From positions 62,001-126,000 of the forward strand of contig NZ_CAMLFE010000006.1 in assembly GCF_946479275.1 (NCBI RefSeq): 64,000 nucleotides of DNA, in the 5' to 3' direction. The DNA comes from an uncultured Bartonella sp. (lineage in GTDB: Bacteria > Pseudomonadota > Alphaproteobacteria > Rhizobiales > Rhizobiaceae). The notes below the pieces were generated by a model. It did not search any database and was not told where the DNA came from. It saw nothing but the letters and a program-made list of their open reading frames with translations. Made by a program: the position numbers and the translations under genes. Numbering within the stretch: the first letter of the stretch is position 1; every line of letters starts with the position of its first letter. This document shows positions 42,745-52,957 of the stretch, in pieces.

Positions 42745-44571
42745 TTAAAGCGGTTGCGTTACTGCTTCAAGCCATTTGCGATCTACCTCATCAAGGTGCG
42801 GTGCATTTTCTTTCAAAACACGGGCATGATAGGCGTTTAGCCACTCGCGTTCTTCATTCGTCAGCATATCAACAGCAATAAGGTTACGGTCGATCGGGCA
42901 GAGAGTGAGCGTCTCGAAACCGAGCATATCAATATCGCCACCCTTGACCGGTTCGGCCGGTTTGACGACGAGCAGATTTTCAATGCGGATTCCGAATGCG
43001 CCTTCTCGATAATAGCCCGGTTCATTGGAAACAATCATTCCCGGCAAAAGTTCTTGTGCGCCACGTTTCGAAATGGTTTGTGGGCCTTCGTGAACAGCAA
43101 GATAGGAACCGACACCGTGTCCCGTGCCATGGGCAAAATCCAACCCTGCCTTCCATAAAGCGATACGGGCAAGAATATCAACATCCTGCCCGCGTGTGCC
43201 TTTCGGAAAACGGGCAGAGGACAGATCGATCATGCCTTTTAGAACGAGTGTGAAACACCGTTTTTCTTCGTGACTTACGTGGCCGATTGCAACAGTGCGG
43301 GTGACATCGGTTGTACCATCACGATATTGCGCACCGGAATCAACGAGATAAAGCTCGCCTTCATTAAGCGGCCGGTTGGTTGCTGTATTAACGCGATAAT
43401 GGATAATCGCACCATCGCTGCCACTTCCCGAAATTGTATCGAATGACAGATCTTCGAGTTTTGAACCCATCTTCAAGGCAGTGTCGGCACGGAAGTTTTC
43501 AAGTTTTGTGGCTGCCGAAATCTCGTCCACTGTGGCGGGTTTCTGCCGTGAAAGCCACGAGAAAAAGCGACAGAGAGCTACGCCATCACGTGCATGGGCC
43601 TGACGGCTTCCTTTAAGCTCTGCCTCGTTCTTGATTGCGCGCGGCAAACGTGCCGGATCACGCAAATCTTTAATTGTACCTCCATGATCGACAATCACCT
43701 GACGTAACTTCTCGGCAGAAAGTTGCCCATCAAGTGAAAAACAGGATTTTTTCCCGGCTTCTTTGACAACTTCCGGTATCAATGCGGAAGGCTCGAAAAT
43801 GTCGACATAACGGGCAAGATATTTCTTTTCATTTTCTCCAAGCTTGCGCTGGTCGATAAATAATGATGGCCGGCCTTTTGCCCGAAGAATAGCAAAAGAC
43901 AATGAAAAAGGCGTATTGGAAACGTCATTGCCGCGAATATTGAAAACCCATGCAATCGACGAGGGGTCAGTCAATAATACGAGATCGCAGCCGTCTTTTT
44001 TCAAGCTCTCTGCCATCAATTCAAGCTTTTTATCAGCAGGAACGCCAGCATAGTCGAGGGGCTGAATCGTGACCGGCGTCAGCGGCGGTTCCGGCTGGTC
44101 ATGCCAGATCAGATCGACGAGATTTTTGTCGGTTGCGACAAGCTTGCCATGGGCTTTTTCTTCAACGGCTTTTTTCAGCGCCTTGACGCCATTAACGGTA
44201 TGAAGCCAGGGATCAAAGCCGATATTCAAACCTTTGGTGTTTTGTTCGAGCCAAAGCGAAGGCGGGCAGGAAACGAGATCGGCATAAGTGAATATTTTTC
44301 CGTCGGTCTGGTTGCGCACCTGCAAAGTGTAGCGCCCGTCAACGAAAATAACCGCTTTATCTCTCAAAATCAGTGCAACGCCGGCCGAGCCGGTAAAACC
44401 GGTGAGCCATTGCAGCCGCTGGGCATGGGGAGGCACATATTCCCCCTGATGCTCGTCCGCCCTTGGCACCAGATAGCCATCAAGCCCGAGTTTTTCCATT
44501 TCTTCACGTAGCGCCGAAACACGGGACTTTGCGTTATCGGGATTTGTTGCAATTTCAAATGATTGAAACAT
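42745..44571 (-). CDS. pepP: Xaa-Pro aminopeptidase (M24B family)
   Basis: Metallopeptidase removing N-terminal residues that precede proline. At 608 aa it is the long three-domain form: two creatinase-like N-terminal domains (GLDGYLVPRADEHQGEYVPPHAQRLQWLTGFTGSAG) and the pita-bread catalytic domain with the metal ligands in YLVDSGAQYRDGTTDVTRT (two Asp), FAHGTGHGVGSYL (His), SNEPGYY (Glu) and GIRIENL (Glu). A short C-terminal domain follows. The long form is common in alphaproteobacteria and eukaryotes. Monocistronic, with a terminator right after it. Confidence 0.93.
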   Translation of the reverse strand: MFQSFEIATNPDNAKSRVSALREEMEKLGLDGYLVPRADEHQGEYVPPHAQRLQWLTGFTGSAGVALILRDKAVIFVDGRYTLQVRNQTDGKIFTYADLVSCPPSLWLEQNTKGLNIGFDPWLHTVNGVKALKKAVEEKAHGKLVATDKNLVDLIWHDQPEPPLTPVTIQPLDYAGVPADKKLELMAESLKKDGCDLVLLTDPSSIAWVFNIRGNDVSNTPFSLSFAILRAKGRPSLFIDQRKLGENEKKYLARYVDIFEPSALIPEVVKEAGKKSCFSLDGQLSAEKLRQVIVDHGGTIKDLRDPARLPRAIKNEAELKGSRQAHARDGVALCRFFSWLSRQKPATVDEISAATKLENFRADTALKMGSKLEDLSFDTISGSGSDGAIIHYRVNTATNRPLNEGELYLVDSGAQYRDGTTDVTRTVAIGHVSHEEKRCFTLVLKGMIDLSSARFPKGTRGQDVDILARIALWKAGLDFAHGTGHGVGSYLAVHEGPQTISKRGAQELLPGMIVSNEPGYYREGAFGIRIENLLVVKPAEPVKGGDIDMLGFETLTLCPIDRNLIAVDMLTNEEREWLNAYHARVLKENAPHLDEVDRKWLEAVTQPL

Positions 44572-44687
44572 AAATTAAGCCTCTGATTATTCTGAAAGGG
44601 CAAGAATTATCGACTTCATTATCGGCAATTCTAACATCTGTAATTTTTTATCAAATGGCCTAACGGACATTTGATTTGATGCTTGCC

Positions 44688-45554
44688 CTATTTTAAATGA
44701 ATGGCAACCCAGCCTTCATGATGCAAGGTTTTGATATATTTTGCACCTTCCGCCTCGAAGGCTTTGACTACGCGGTCATGCTGTTCTTCCAGAATGCCGG
44801 AAAGCACAATGGATCCGCCTTTTTTAAGTGCGGGAACCAGTTGTGGCGCAAGTTCGATCAAGGGATTTGCGAGAATATTTGCCACGATCAGATCAAAGGG
44901 GGCGCGCTTTTTAATTTCTTCATCATCAAGGCCGGTAGCTGTGATTGCTGTTATCGTCTTGGCAACACCATTTAATGCAAAATTTTCTTTCGCAACTTTG
45001 ATGGCAATCGGGTCAATATCGGTTGCCAGAATTCTAATCGGTTTGATCAGAGCGATACCGATTGCCAGAATTCCGCTCCCCGTTCCAAGGTCAAGTGCAT
45101 TTTGCGGCTTTTCATGTTCCATGACGTCGGCGATAAGTTCGAGGCAGCCGACTGTCGTTCCATGGTGGCCGGTACCAAAAGCCTGACCGGCATCGATTTC
45201 GATTGCGAGATCACCCGGTTTCACCTTGTCGCGGTCGTGGCTGCCATGAACAAAGAAACGACCTGCGCGCACGGGCCCAAGCCCTTCAAGACTATGGCTT
45301 ACCCAGTCAATATCAGGAAGTATTTCTATTTCTATTTTGTTTTCATTGACACCTAAAGCTTGCGCAAAGCGGGGAAGTACCGAATTCTTTTCAGCTTCAT
45401 CCACATAGAGGGAAACTTCATAGATTCCATTCGCTTCATCTATTTCGGTGATTGCAAGGGGGAAGGCATCATCCTCAAAGGCGTGATCGAGAAGTTCATA
45501 TTGTTTTTCGGCTTCGCGTTTCGGCGATTTATAATGTAGTCGGATTTGTCCCAA
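44688..45554 (-). CDS. prmA: Ribosomal protein L11 methyltransferase PrmA
   Basis: Trimethylates lysines and the N-terminus of L11. The 288-aa protein has an N-terminal substrate-binding domain (about residues 1-95), the linker [14 protein letters not shown] and the SAM domain with [37 protein letters not shown] and the catalytic-type motif [14 protein letters not shown]. The start appears to be TTG at 45554, because AAGGA lies 8 nt upstream and no ATG or GTG gives the full N-terminal domain. Shares the strand with the SCO1-like gene, 18 bp from it. Confidence 0.93.
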   Translation of the reverse strand: MGQIRLHYKSPKREAEKQYELLDHAFEDDAFPLAITEIDEANGIYEVSLYVDEAEKNSVLPRFAQALGVNENKIEIEILPDIDWVSHSLEGLGPVRAGRFFVHGSHDRDKVKPGDLAIEIDAGQAFGTGHHGTTVGCLELIADVMEHEKPQNALDLGTGSGILAIGIALIKPIRILATDIDPIAIKVAKENFALNGVAKTITAITATGLDDEEIKKRAPFDLIVANILANPLIELAPQLVPALKKGGSIVLSGILEEQHDRVVKAFEAEGAKYIKTLHHEGWVAIHLK

Positions 45555-45572
45555 AATTTTAGTCCTTATGTT

Positions 45573-46178
45573 CTATTGTTTTGCCAAGCTCTTGAGACGC
45601 TCTATAGCAATCTGGTCTTTCAGCTCGTTTCTGTTTTCTTCCACGCTATAAGGGATGACGCCGGCAAATTGTCCGCCTTTTTTGGTGAGAAGAATTGCTG
45701 CTGTGTGATCGTAAGTATAATCACCATCCTCTCCAGGAACCTTTTTGGCTGCTATGTTGAAAGATGATACCAGTTCGTGGACTTTTGCAGGATCACCGCT
45801 TATTCCGATAACTTTATCGGTAAAATTCGATAAATAATCATGGAGGACTTCCGGAGTATCCCGCTCGGGATCTACCGTGATAAACCAGATATTGATGTTA
45901 TCTGCGTTCGGTCCCAATTCTTTTATCCAATTGGTCATGCTCATCAAAGTTGTCGGGCAAATATCCGGACACATTGTGTAACCGAAAAATATTGCAGACG
46001 GTTTTTTTCGAAGGTCTTCTTGGGTTACTGTTTTTCCGTTGGAATCGGTAAGGCTGAAATCCTCACCCAGTGGCGGACTGACGAAGGTTTGCCACCCAAA
46101 TATGAATGCCATAAACACTGCAACCAATAAAGCAATGTAAAACACGCTTAATGCAGTCTTTTTACCTTCACTCGTCAT
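45573..46178 (-). CDS. SCO1/SenC family copper chaperone
   Basis: Membrane-anchored thioredoxin-fold protein expected to deliver copper to the CuA site of cytochrome c oxidase. About 201 aa from the ATG at 46178 (AAGGGA upstream): one N-terminal membrane helix (about residues 12-28), then the Cu motif YTMCPDICPTTL (CxxxC) and the distal His ligand in DYTYDHTAAILL. All three Cu ligands are present. No oxidase genes are nearby. An in-frame TTG two codons upstream is less well placed. Confidence 0.92.
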   Translation of the reverse strand: MTSEGKKTALSVFYIALLVAVFMAFIFGWQTFVSPPLGEDFSLTDSNGKTVTQEDLRKKPSAIFFGYTMCPDICPTTLMSMTNWIKELGPNADNINIWFITVDPERDTPEVLHDYLSNFTDKVIGISGDPAKVHELVSSFNIAAKKVPGEDGDYTYDHTAAILLTKKGGQFAGVIPYSVEENRNELKDQIAIERLKSLAKQ

Positions 46179-46389
46179 TGCCAAAATTCCCTTGAATTCG
46201 ATTGGGTCACTATAAACCCACTTTTATAACATGAAGATGATATTTCAAAATATATCGGTATGAAAACGATACTGCAATGAAAAGCGGAATTTAAATAACA
46301 ATTGTCGGAAAGCTCTGGTAAAATAGTCGGGATTGCACTTCTTGAGCCGGCGTTTTATGGTAATTCATCATTCAATATACCGGATTATC

Positions 46390-47031
46390 ATGAGCATATT
46401 GCCAACAGACCAACGCTTTCAGGATAGTGAGCCGCGCATCCATTCAACAGCCAAACTCCACGGTTGTAAACTCGGACGTTTTTCCGAAATCGGCGAACGG
46501 GTTGTTTTACGCGATGTAACGGTTGGGGATTTCAGCTATTTCGAGCGCAATGGTGAAGCAATATATACCGATGTCGGCCGTTTTTGTTCTATTGCTTCGA
46601 ATGTCCGGCTCAATGCCCTCGAACATCCGATGGAACGGGTAAGCATGCATAAAATGACTTACCGGCCGAATGAATATTTTCGTTTCATGACACTTGATAG
46701 CGCTTTTCGCGAAAGGCGACATAATAAACGTGTGACAATTGGCCATGATGTGTGGATTGGGCACGGGGCGGTCGTGATGCCGGGAATTACCATCGGCCAT
46801 GGCGCGGTTATCGGTGCCAATGCGGTTGTTACAAAGGATGTTATTCCTTACGAAATTGTCGGAGGCGTTCCGGCAAAGCGAATTAGAATGCGATTTCCCG
46901 ATTATATCATTCAGGCGCTTCTTGACCTTTGCTGGTGGAATTGGCCGCTTAACACACTTTATGAAGCGATACCCGATATGCAAAAACTCTCGGCCGAAGA
47001 ATTTGTCGCAAAGTGGAAAAAGCTTGTCTGA
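46390..47031 (+). CDS. Hexapeptide-repeat (LbH) acyltransferase, phn_thr-fam type
   Basis: Left-handed beta-helix acetyltransferase of about 213 aa. Repeats run through KLHGCKLGRFSEIGERVVLRDVTVGDFSYFERNGEAIYTDVGRFCSIASNVRLN, then HPMERVSMHKMTYRPNEYF, the coenzyme-binding turn VTIGHDVWIGHGAVVMPGITIGHGAVIGANAVVTKDV and EIVGGVPAKRIR. The WWNWPL helix near the end is typical of the family first noted beside phosphonate operons (TIGR03308). No phn genes are present here, so the acceptor is unknown. In-frame TTG (46333) and ATG (46357) upstream are possible starts; 46390 matches family length. Confidence 0.8.
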   Translation: MSILPTDQRFQDSEPRIHSTAKLHGCKLGRFSEIGERVVLRDVTVGDFSYFERNGEAIYTDVGRFCSIASNVRLNALEHPMERVSMHKMTYRPNEYFRFMTLDSAFRERRHNKRVTIGHDVWIGHGAVVMPGITIGHGAVIGANAVVTKDVIPYEIVGGVPAKRIRMRFPDYIIQALLDLCWWNWPLNTLYEAIPDMQKLSAEEFVAKWKKLV

Positions 47032-47138
47032 GAGTAGAAAAATCGACAAAGACACGTGATAACGCGAATTTTATTTTCAATTCCTCGTTGTTTCTTTCAA
47101 TAGTTATTTTGTACTTCAATTTTGAAAGGAAATTGAAA

Positions 47139-48854
47139 ATGTCTTCTAAACGTGTTGGCGAGATTATCGTTGAGACACTGCAAAAAGCCGGTGTCAAACA
47201 CTGTTATGGCATTGTCGGTGATACATTGAATTATATTACCGATGCCATATACCGCTCGAAAATCGAATGGGTCCACACACGCCATGAAGAAGCTGCTGCT
47301 TTGGCAGCAGGAGGAGAAGCTTATCTGACTGGCGAATTGAGTGCATGCGCAGGCTCTTGCGGGCCGGGGAGCTTGCATTTGATCAACGGAATTTATGAGT
47401 CCAACCGCAACCGCGCACCGGTTGTGGCAATTGCAAGCCAGCTTTCAACCAGCGTTATCGGCAGCGAATGGCCGCAGGAAGTGGATTTTCCTGCACTTTA
47501 TGCTCACTGCTCGGTGTTTTGCGAGCAAATTTTAAATCCGGAGGAAGCCCAACGCGTAACGGTTGAAGCTTGTCAGGCAGCGCTGACAAAAAGGGGAGTG
47601 GCCGTCATCATTCTGCCGGTCGATGTTTCCATGCAAACGGTAAGCCATGTTACGCAATATCGCGTTCATCGGCCAAATCCGGTTATTCGCCCGTCAGAGG
47701 AAGAGCTTCAACAGATTGCTTCCAGTCTCGACAAGGGTAAAAAAGTTGCGATCTATGTCGGGTCGGGTGTCAAAGGTGCTCATGACGAGGTGGTCGCTCT
47801 CGCGGCAAAGTTGAAAGCACCAATCGGGCATTCTTCAAAATCGAAAGATTTTATCGAATATGATAACCCTTTCAATATGGGTATGAACGGCATGTTGGGT
47901 GGAAAGCCCGGTTTTGACATGGTTGAACATTGCGATACTTTGCTTCTGCTCGGTACCGATTTTGCCTATACGCAATTTTATCCTGACAAAGCGAAGATTA
48001 TTCAGGTAGACGAGGATGGAACCCATTTGGGGCGTCGCCATCCTGTCGATATCGGGGTGATCGGTGATGTCAAATCAACCGCCTCGGCGCTTCTTGAACA
48101 TGTCGCCGAAAAGACTGATACGAGTTTTCTCGACAAATGTCTTAAAGCAAAAGCCGAGGCGGAAAAAGCCGAAGCCAAGGAAACAGCGTTATCGAAGTCG
48201 ATTATTCATCCGCAATATCTTGTATCGCTTATCAATCAATATGCCGATGATGATGCGTTGGTTACAGGCGATTGCGGTTCGCCAATGGTTTGGTTGCTCC
48301 GCCATTTCAAAACAAATGGCAAGAGAAGAACGCTTGCCAGTCTTTCCCATGGAACAATGGCAAATGCTTTGCCGCAGGCTATCGGATTCAAAAAAGCCTA
48401 TAAAAACAGACAAGTTATTTCACTTTCGGGCGATGGTGGCCTTGCTATGTTGTTGGGGGAACTTTTGACCGTTGTTCAGGAAAAGATAGACGTCAAGATT
48501 GTAGTTTTCAACAATTCATCACTCAACTTCGTTGAACTTGAACAAAAAGTCGAGGGGCTTGTCGATCATTATACCGATTTACAAAATCCCGATTTTTCCA
48601 AACTTGCTGAATCTATCGGCATCAAAGGTTGGAAAGTTGACAAGCCGGAAGAGCTTGAAAGCGCAGTCAAAGACTTTTTGAAAGCCAAAGGTCCGGCACT
48701 TCTTGATGTCAAAACCAGCGGATATGAACTGGTTATGCCGCCAAAAGTAACGGCGGGTGAAGTTTCCGGCATGGCGCTTTATGGTACCAAGGCGATTATG
48801 CAGGGACGGGTGAAAGATGTAACCGATCTGCTCATTCATAATTTCATCAAATAA
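47139..48854 (+). CDS. poxB: Pyruvate dehydrogenase (quinone) PoxB
   Basis: ThDP/FAD peripheral membrane enzyme converting pyruvate to acetate and CO2 with electrons to ubiquinone. The 571-aa protein resembles E. coli PoxB throughout: VKHCYGIVGDTLNYITDAI, EWVHTRHEEAAALAAGGEAYLTGELSACAGSCGPGSLHLINGIYESNRN, GVAVIILPVDVSMQ, GMNGMLGGKPGF, GDCGSPMVWLLRHFKTNGKRR, and the ThDP motif ISLSGDGGLAMLLGELLTV...NNSSLNFVELE. The ATG at 47139 has AAAGGA 8 nt upstream. It would allow direct oxidation of pyruvate to acetate; a terminator follows. Confidence 0.93.
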   Translation: MSSKRVGEIIVETLQKAGVKHCYGIVGDTLNYITDAIYRSKIEWVHTRHEEAAALAAGGEAYLTGELSACAGSCGPGSLHLINGIYESNRNRAPVVAIASQLSTSVIGSEWPQEVDFPALYAHCSVFCEQILNPEEAQRVTVEACQAALTKRGVAVIILPVDVSMQTVSHVTQYRVHRPNPVIRPSEEELQQIASSLDKGKKVAIYVGSGVKGAHDEVVALAAKLKAPIGHSSKSKDFIEYDNPFNMGMNGMLGGKPGFDMVEHCDTLLLLGTDFAYTQFYPDKAKIIQVDEDGTHLGRRHPVDIGVIGDVKSTASALLEHVAEKTDTSFLDKCLKAKAEAEKAEAKETALSKSIIHPQYLVSLINQYADDDALVTGDCGSPMVWLLRHFKTNGKRRTLASLSHGTMANALPQAIGFKKAYKNRQVISLSGDGGLAMLLGELLTVVQEKIDVKIVVFNNSSLNFVELEQKVEGLVDHYTDLQNPDFSKLAESIGIKGWKVDKPEELESAVKDFLKAKGPALLDVKTSGYELVMPPKVTAGEVSGMALYGTKAIMQGRVKDVTDLLIHNFIK

Positions 48855-48877
48855 CCGCGTCACCGATTTGATAAAAT

Positions 48878-48913
48878 AAAAGGCAGAAAATTGATTTATT
48901 TTCTGCCTTTTTT
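48878..48913. terminator. Bidirectional terminator between poxB and uvrD
   Basis: Stem AAGGCAGAAAA / TTTTCTGCCTT (48880-48890 with 48899-48909) with T-rich flanks on both strands, between two convergent genes. Confidence 0.82.
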
Positions 48914-48966
48914 GGCTTTATGAAAAATCGTTTAAAACCGGATGATTGCTGCTAAGCAAAAGATGT

Positions 48967-51450
48967 TCAGACTTTTTTGACAAAACTGTCGAGTACGCGC
49001 TTTTCGCCTGCTTTATCAAAAGCGATGGTGAGCTTGTTTCCGTCAATCGCCGCGACATTGCCATTTCCGAATTTGATGTGAAAAACCCTGTCGCCCACAC
49101 TGAATTCGGATGGTTTGTCAGAAACCGATTTGGCGATGAGTTCGCCTTCTATAGTTTTTGAGCGCGCTGACTTTCCTGCACCATAACCGGAATCGACTTC
49201 CCCATAACCGATGCGTTCAACATTGGCGCCCGAACGATTTCCCCAATTGGTGCGCGTTGCTTCGGTTGCATTCTTTTTGGCTCTTTGCCAACCGGGTGTT
49301 GAATAATTGTTCTGGAACGGTTCCTGTCTGTCAAAGCGGGATTGTCCATAACCGCCATAGGACGTTTCAACTTCCGCAACTTCAACATGTTCGTTGGGGA
49401 GTTCATCAAGAAAACGGGAAGGTATCGTCGTTTGCCACAACCCGTGAATGCGCCGGTTCGAGACAAACCAGATGTGAAGGTTTTCCTTTGCACGTGTAAG
49501 CCCGACATAAGCGAGGCGCCGCTCTTCCTCGAGCCCCGCCCGCCCGCCTTCATCAAGCGAACGTTGATGGGGAAATAGCCCTTCTTCCCATCCAGGCAGG
49601 AATACGGTGTTGAATTCCAGCCCCTTGGCCGAATGCAGCGTCATGATATTGACCGCATCCATGTCCTCATTCTTTTCGGTATCCATAACCAACGAGATAT
49701 GTTCAAGAAAACTTCTCAAACTTTCAAAATCTTCCATGGAATGGATAAGCTCTTTCAGGTTTTCAAGGCGCCCTGGAGCTTCGGCAGAACGATCGGCCTG
49801 CCACATGGCAGTATAGCCCGATTCATCCAGAATAGTTTCTGCGAGCTCCGTATGAGGGGTATTATCAAGCATATTCTGCCAGCGGCGGAAATCTTCGACA
49901 AGCTTTCTTAAAGAGCTTCTGGGCTTCGGTTTTAGTTCATCGGTTTCCACCATTTCCTGCGAGGCTTTGAGCATAGGCTCGTTGCGGGCGCGGGCTGTAT
50001 CGTGGATTTGACGCACGGTCGCTTCGCCAAGGCCGCGCTTCGGGGTATTGATAATACGTTCGAATGCAAGATCGTCGGAAGGTTGTGCAACAACACGGAA
50101 ATAGGCGAGCGCATCGCGAATTTCTTGCCGCTCGTAAAAACGCGGCCCACCGATGACGCGGTAATTAAGCCCTAATGTGACAAACCGGTCTTCAAATTCA
50201 CGCATCTGGAATGATGCGCGAACCAGAATGGCAATGTCATTCAAAGCAAGGCCTTGATGTTGTAATTGCTCGATTTCCTCGCCAATAGCACGCGCTTCCT
50301 CTTCCGAATCCCAAGCAGCATGAACTTTGACCTTCTGGTCATTTTCCGTTTTGTTATCGGTAAAAAGTGTTTTACCCAGCCGCCCCTCATTATGGGCAAT
50401 GAGATAGGATGCAGCACCCAAAATATGCGAAGTCGAGCGGTAATTGCGTTCAAGACGAATGACGGTTGCGCCGGGAAAATCTTTTTCAAAACGCAAAATA
50501 TTATCAATTTCTGCGCCTCGCCAACCGTAAATGGATTGGTCATCATCGCCTACACAGCAAAGATTGACAGTTTGTCCGGCAGGGCGCTGCGCCAATAGTC
50601 TCAACCACAAATATTGCGCAGTATTGGTATCCTGATATTCGTCGACCAGAATATAGCGGAATTTTTTATGATATTCGCGCAAAACATCGGCGTTTTTTTG
50701 AAAAATATGGATGGGATGCATCAACAAATCGCCGAAATCACAGGCATTCAGTGTTTGCAGGCGTTCCTGATAGGCGCGGTAAAGTTCGCGTCCTTTGCCA
50801 TTGCCGAATGAGCGGGCATCACCTTCCGGTATCTGGTCAGGCGCAAGGCCATGGTTTTTCCACCCGTCAATCATATTGGCAAAAGTGCGCGCCGGCCATC
50901 TTTTATCGTCAAGCCCTTCAGCCTGAATGAGCTGTTTAATAAGCCTTATCACATCATCCGTATCAAGAATGGTGAAATTGCTGTTGAGGCCGACAAGTTC
51001 CGCGTGACGACGAAGAATTTTTACCCCGATCGAGTGGAACGTGCCAAGCCACGGCATGCCTTCAACCGCGCCGCCAACCAGTTCACCAATACGGTTTTTC
51101 ATTTCACGCGCAGCTTTATTGGTGAATGTGACCGCCAGAATTTGGCTTGGATAAGCAAGGCCAAGCCGTAAAATATGGGCAATGCGTGTGGTGAGAACCC
51201 GTGTCTTTCCAGTGCCGGCACCGGCCAGAACCAGAACCGGGCCTTCTGTCGTTGTTACAGCAAGGCGCTGCTCGGGATTGAGCTTTTTGAGATAATCGGC
51301 ATCAGCATCGGCATTGCGGCGCGCAGCCATGGCGCGTTCTGCCAAACTAGCTTCACCATTACGAGCTTCATCGCGCGCAGACGATTGCGGCGTTGGCTTT
51401 TTCGGCTCATCATCAAAAAAGGGTATATCGTCAGGAAAATCGGTCATCAT
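48967..51450 (-). CDS. uvrD: DNA helicase II UvrD (SF1A)
   Basis: 3'-5' helicase of nucleotide-excision and mismatch repair. About 827 aa: an acidic N-terminal extension of 55 residues (FPDDIPFFDDEP), then motif I LAGAGTGKTRVL, motif Ia AVTFTNKAAREMKNRI, GTFHSIGVKILR, motif II VDEYQDTN, motif III VGDDDQSIYGWRGAEI, motif IV LERNYRST, motif V TLHSAKGLEF and motif VI RLAYVGLTRAKENL. The C-terminal tail ends in a Tudor-like segment (FSVGDRVFHIKFGNGNVAAIDG), as in UvrD/PcrA. Two ATGs (51450, 51447) are possible starts. Confidence 0.94.
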   Translation of the reverse strand: MMTDFPDDIPFFDDEPKKPTPQSSARDEARNGEASLAERAMAARRNADADADYLKKLNPEQRLAVTTTEGPVLVLAGAGTGKTRVLTTRIAHILRLGLAYPSQILAVTFTNKAAREMKNRIGELVGGAVEGMPWLGTFHSIGVKILRRHAELVGLNSNFTILDTDDVIRLIKQLIQAEGLDDKRWPARTFANMIDGWKNHGLAPDQIPEGDARSFGNGKGRELYRAYQERLQTLNACDFGDLLMHPIHIFQKNADVLREYHKKFRYILVDEYQDTNTAQYLWLRLLAQRPAGQTVNLCCVGDDDQSIYGWRGAEIDNILRFEKDFPGATVIRLERNYRSTSHILGAASYLIAHNEGRLGKTLFTDNKTENDQKVKVHAAWDSEEEARAIGEEIEQLQHQGLALNDIAILVRASFQMREFEDRFVTLGLNYRVIGGPRFYERQEIRDALAYFRVVAQPSDDLAFERIINTPKRGLGEATVRQIHDTARARNEPMLKASQEMVETDELKPKPRSSLRKLVEDFRRWQNMLDNTPHTELAETILDESGYTAMWQADRSAEAPGRLENLKELIHSMEDFESLRSFLEHISLVMDTEKNEDMDAVNIMTLHSAKGLEFNTVFLPGWEEGLFPHQRSLDEGGRAGLEEERRLAYVGLTRAKENLHIWFVSNRRIHGLWQTTIPSRFLDELPNEHVEVAEVETSYGGYGQSRFDRQEPFQNNYSTPGWQRAKKNATEATRTNWGNRSGANVERIGYGEVDSGYGAGKSARSKTIEGELIAKSVSDKPSEFSVGDRVFHIKFGNGNVAAIDGNKLTIAFDKAGEKRVLDSFVKKV

Positions 51451-51522
51451 CACCAATCTAATGGTTCGAGATATTTTCTGCTAGGCCAGAATATAAGCTT
51501 TTACACGAAAACGATTGCAAAA

Positions 51523-52629
51523 TCACTTTTTTTTGCGTTGTGCTTCATATTGATAGACGCGCCGATCGGTCAAATTTTTCCGGTGGTCTATGATTGGAGC
51601 AACAATCGGTTTCAAATTCGGCTCGCGTCTGATCAAGGCGACAAGATCATTAAGTTCGTTCATGGCAACGAGTTTGATAATGTCATCACGAATGGAGCCA
51701 TCTTCGCGCTTGGGCAATTGATGCACAATCTGAAGGGACTCGATTTTCTGGTCTTTCAGAAGATTACGAACAGCTTTTTCATCAAGTTTGTCGGATTCGA
51801 CAAAAACATATAGCCCGACACCTTTGGCTGGAAGCGAATAGGTTGCAATTGCAATATCGCCAATATCCGGATTATTTTTCAAAAGATTGCGAATGACTGG
51901 TCCTTGATGTTGAACGCGGTCACCCGTTCCATCACCATCCGACCATTTGAACATGTCTTTTGTGATAAAATTATAGACCCGTTTTCCGGTTGCCAACCAA
52001 AGACGAGAGGGCCAAGAGCGGTTTTTCAATATCCGCTTTTCCGTGGGCGTCATGAGTTCGGGTGCAAAACTTCTTTTTTGCTTTATGAGATGACGGAAAT
52101 CTTCATAGGCAAAATAGCGATAAAGGGCACCTCGGTGTTTATGCACACTTGCCAACTGGAAATCGATGATCGAAGCTTTACCGTCACTTGTCATCAGCCA
52201 GTTTTGTGGCTTTGCAAGATCGTTATGGGTAATGCCCATACGGCGTAAATTACGAAGTATTTTGAATGCACTCAAATAAAATTCGGGTTTGTTCGGGCGC
52301 GCCAGATGCAATGGCGTTCCTTCGCTCCATGAGCGATAAAGCCCGTCTTTATCAACCGCGATAAGCTGTGGCACGCCTTCTAGCCCGCGAACTTTCTTCA
52401 ATGCCCGTATTTCTCTTCGTGCCAATATCCAGGCAAGCGGGCGAGACCATTTTGGCGCAGCCGTGACAATGCGGCGGATAACGCGTTTGTGCGGGTCGTC
52501 AGCAAAATAGCCGACCCGCGTTTCCGAGAAAACATCGCGCTTCAAAACCATCAAGGCCACAAATTCGGTTAAAAATTGTGGGTCTTTCAAAGGCGGCAAA
52601 GCGCTGTCTGAATCGGCAAAATGTTCCAT
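51523..52629 (-). CDS. Kinase-like protein with a C-terminal acyl-CoA-synthetase-like domain
   Basis: 368 aa of unknown function. Residues about 85-185 have a protein-kinase catalytic loop, MGITHNDLAKPQNWL (HND at 135-137, Asn143), and a metal-binding IIDFQLA (DFQ in place of DFG). These are as in compact RIO/lipopolysaccharide-kinase-like folds, and no glycine-rich loop is obvious. Residues about 235-330 (GDRVQHQGPVIRNLLKNNPD, then IGDIAIATYSLPAKGVGLYVFV and LQIVHQLPKREDGSIRDDII) follow the pattern of the C-terminal subdomain of ANL adenylating enzymes. The catalytic Lys of that family (PKTxSGKI) is Ser here. The tail may therefore be a regulatory or binding module. It stands alone upstream of uvrD on the same strand. 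Confidence 0.7.
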   Translation of the reverse strand: MEHFADSDSALPPLKDPQFLTEFVALMVLKRDVFSETRVGYFADDPHKRVIRRIVTAAPKWSRPLAWILARREIRALKKVRGLEGVPQLIAVDKDGLYRSWSEGTPLHLARPNKPEFYLSAFKILRNLRRMGITHNDLAKPQNWLMTSDGKASIIDFQLASVHKHRGALYRYFAYEDFRHLIKQKRSFAPELMTPTEKRILKNRSWPSRLWLATGKRVYNFITKDMFKWSDGDGTGDRVQHQGPVIRNLLKNNPDIGDIAIATYSLPAKGVGLYVFVESDKLDEKAVRNLLKDQKIESLQIVHQLPKREDGSIRDDIIKLVAMNELNDLVALIRREPNLKPIVAPIIDHRKNLTDRRVYQYEAQRKKK

Positions 52630-52957
52630 AGCGTTGAGTTAGACGGTTGGCTCTCTTCTATCAAGTCCGTTTGTTCAAATCGGTTAGAAATATAAACGAC
52701 AAAAAGCAGCAAGTAACCATTATTGTCAAATTCGGACAAAAATAGCACATGCCTTCGGCACGAATTTCAGGATTCGTGCTTTTGAACGCAAGTTCTAACA
52801 CAAAGCCGGAAAGTGCGCCTTTGCTTCAAATTCTAAAGCGTATGTCAAGAAGTGAAATGATAGGCGAGTGGAATAAAACACGGGTTGAGCCATGCTACAC
52901 GGTGGCATTTTGAAACAAAACGAAGCTTCCGTTTTTCTTAAATTTGTTGGAGTTGCT
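52630..52957. other. Intergenic stretch
   Basis: About 330 bp between the kinase-like gene start and the RHH gene end. I see no reading frame, terminator or RNA gene that I can support. Confidence 0.45.
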
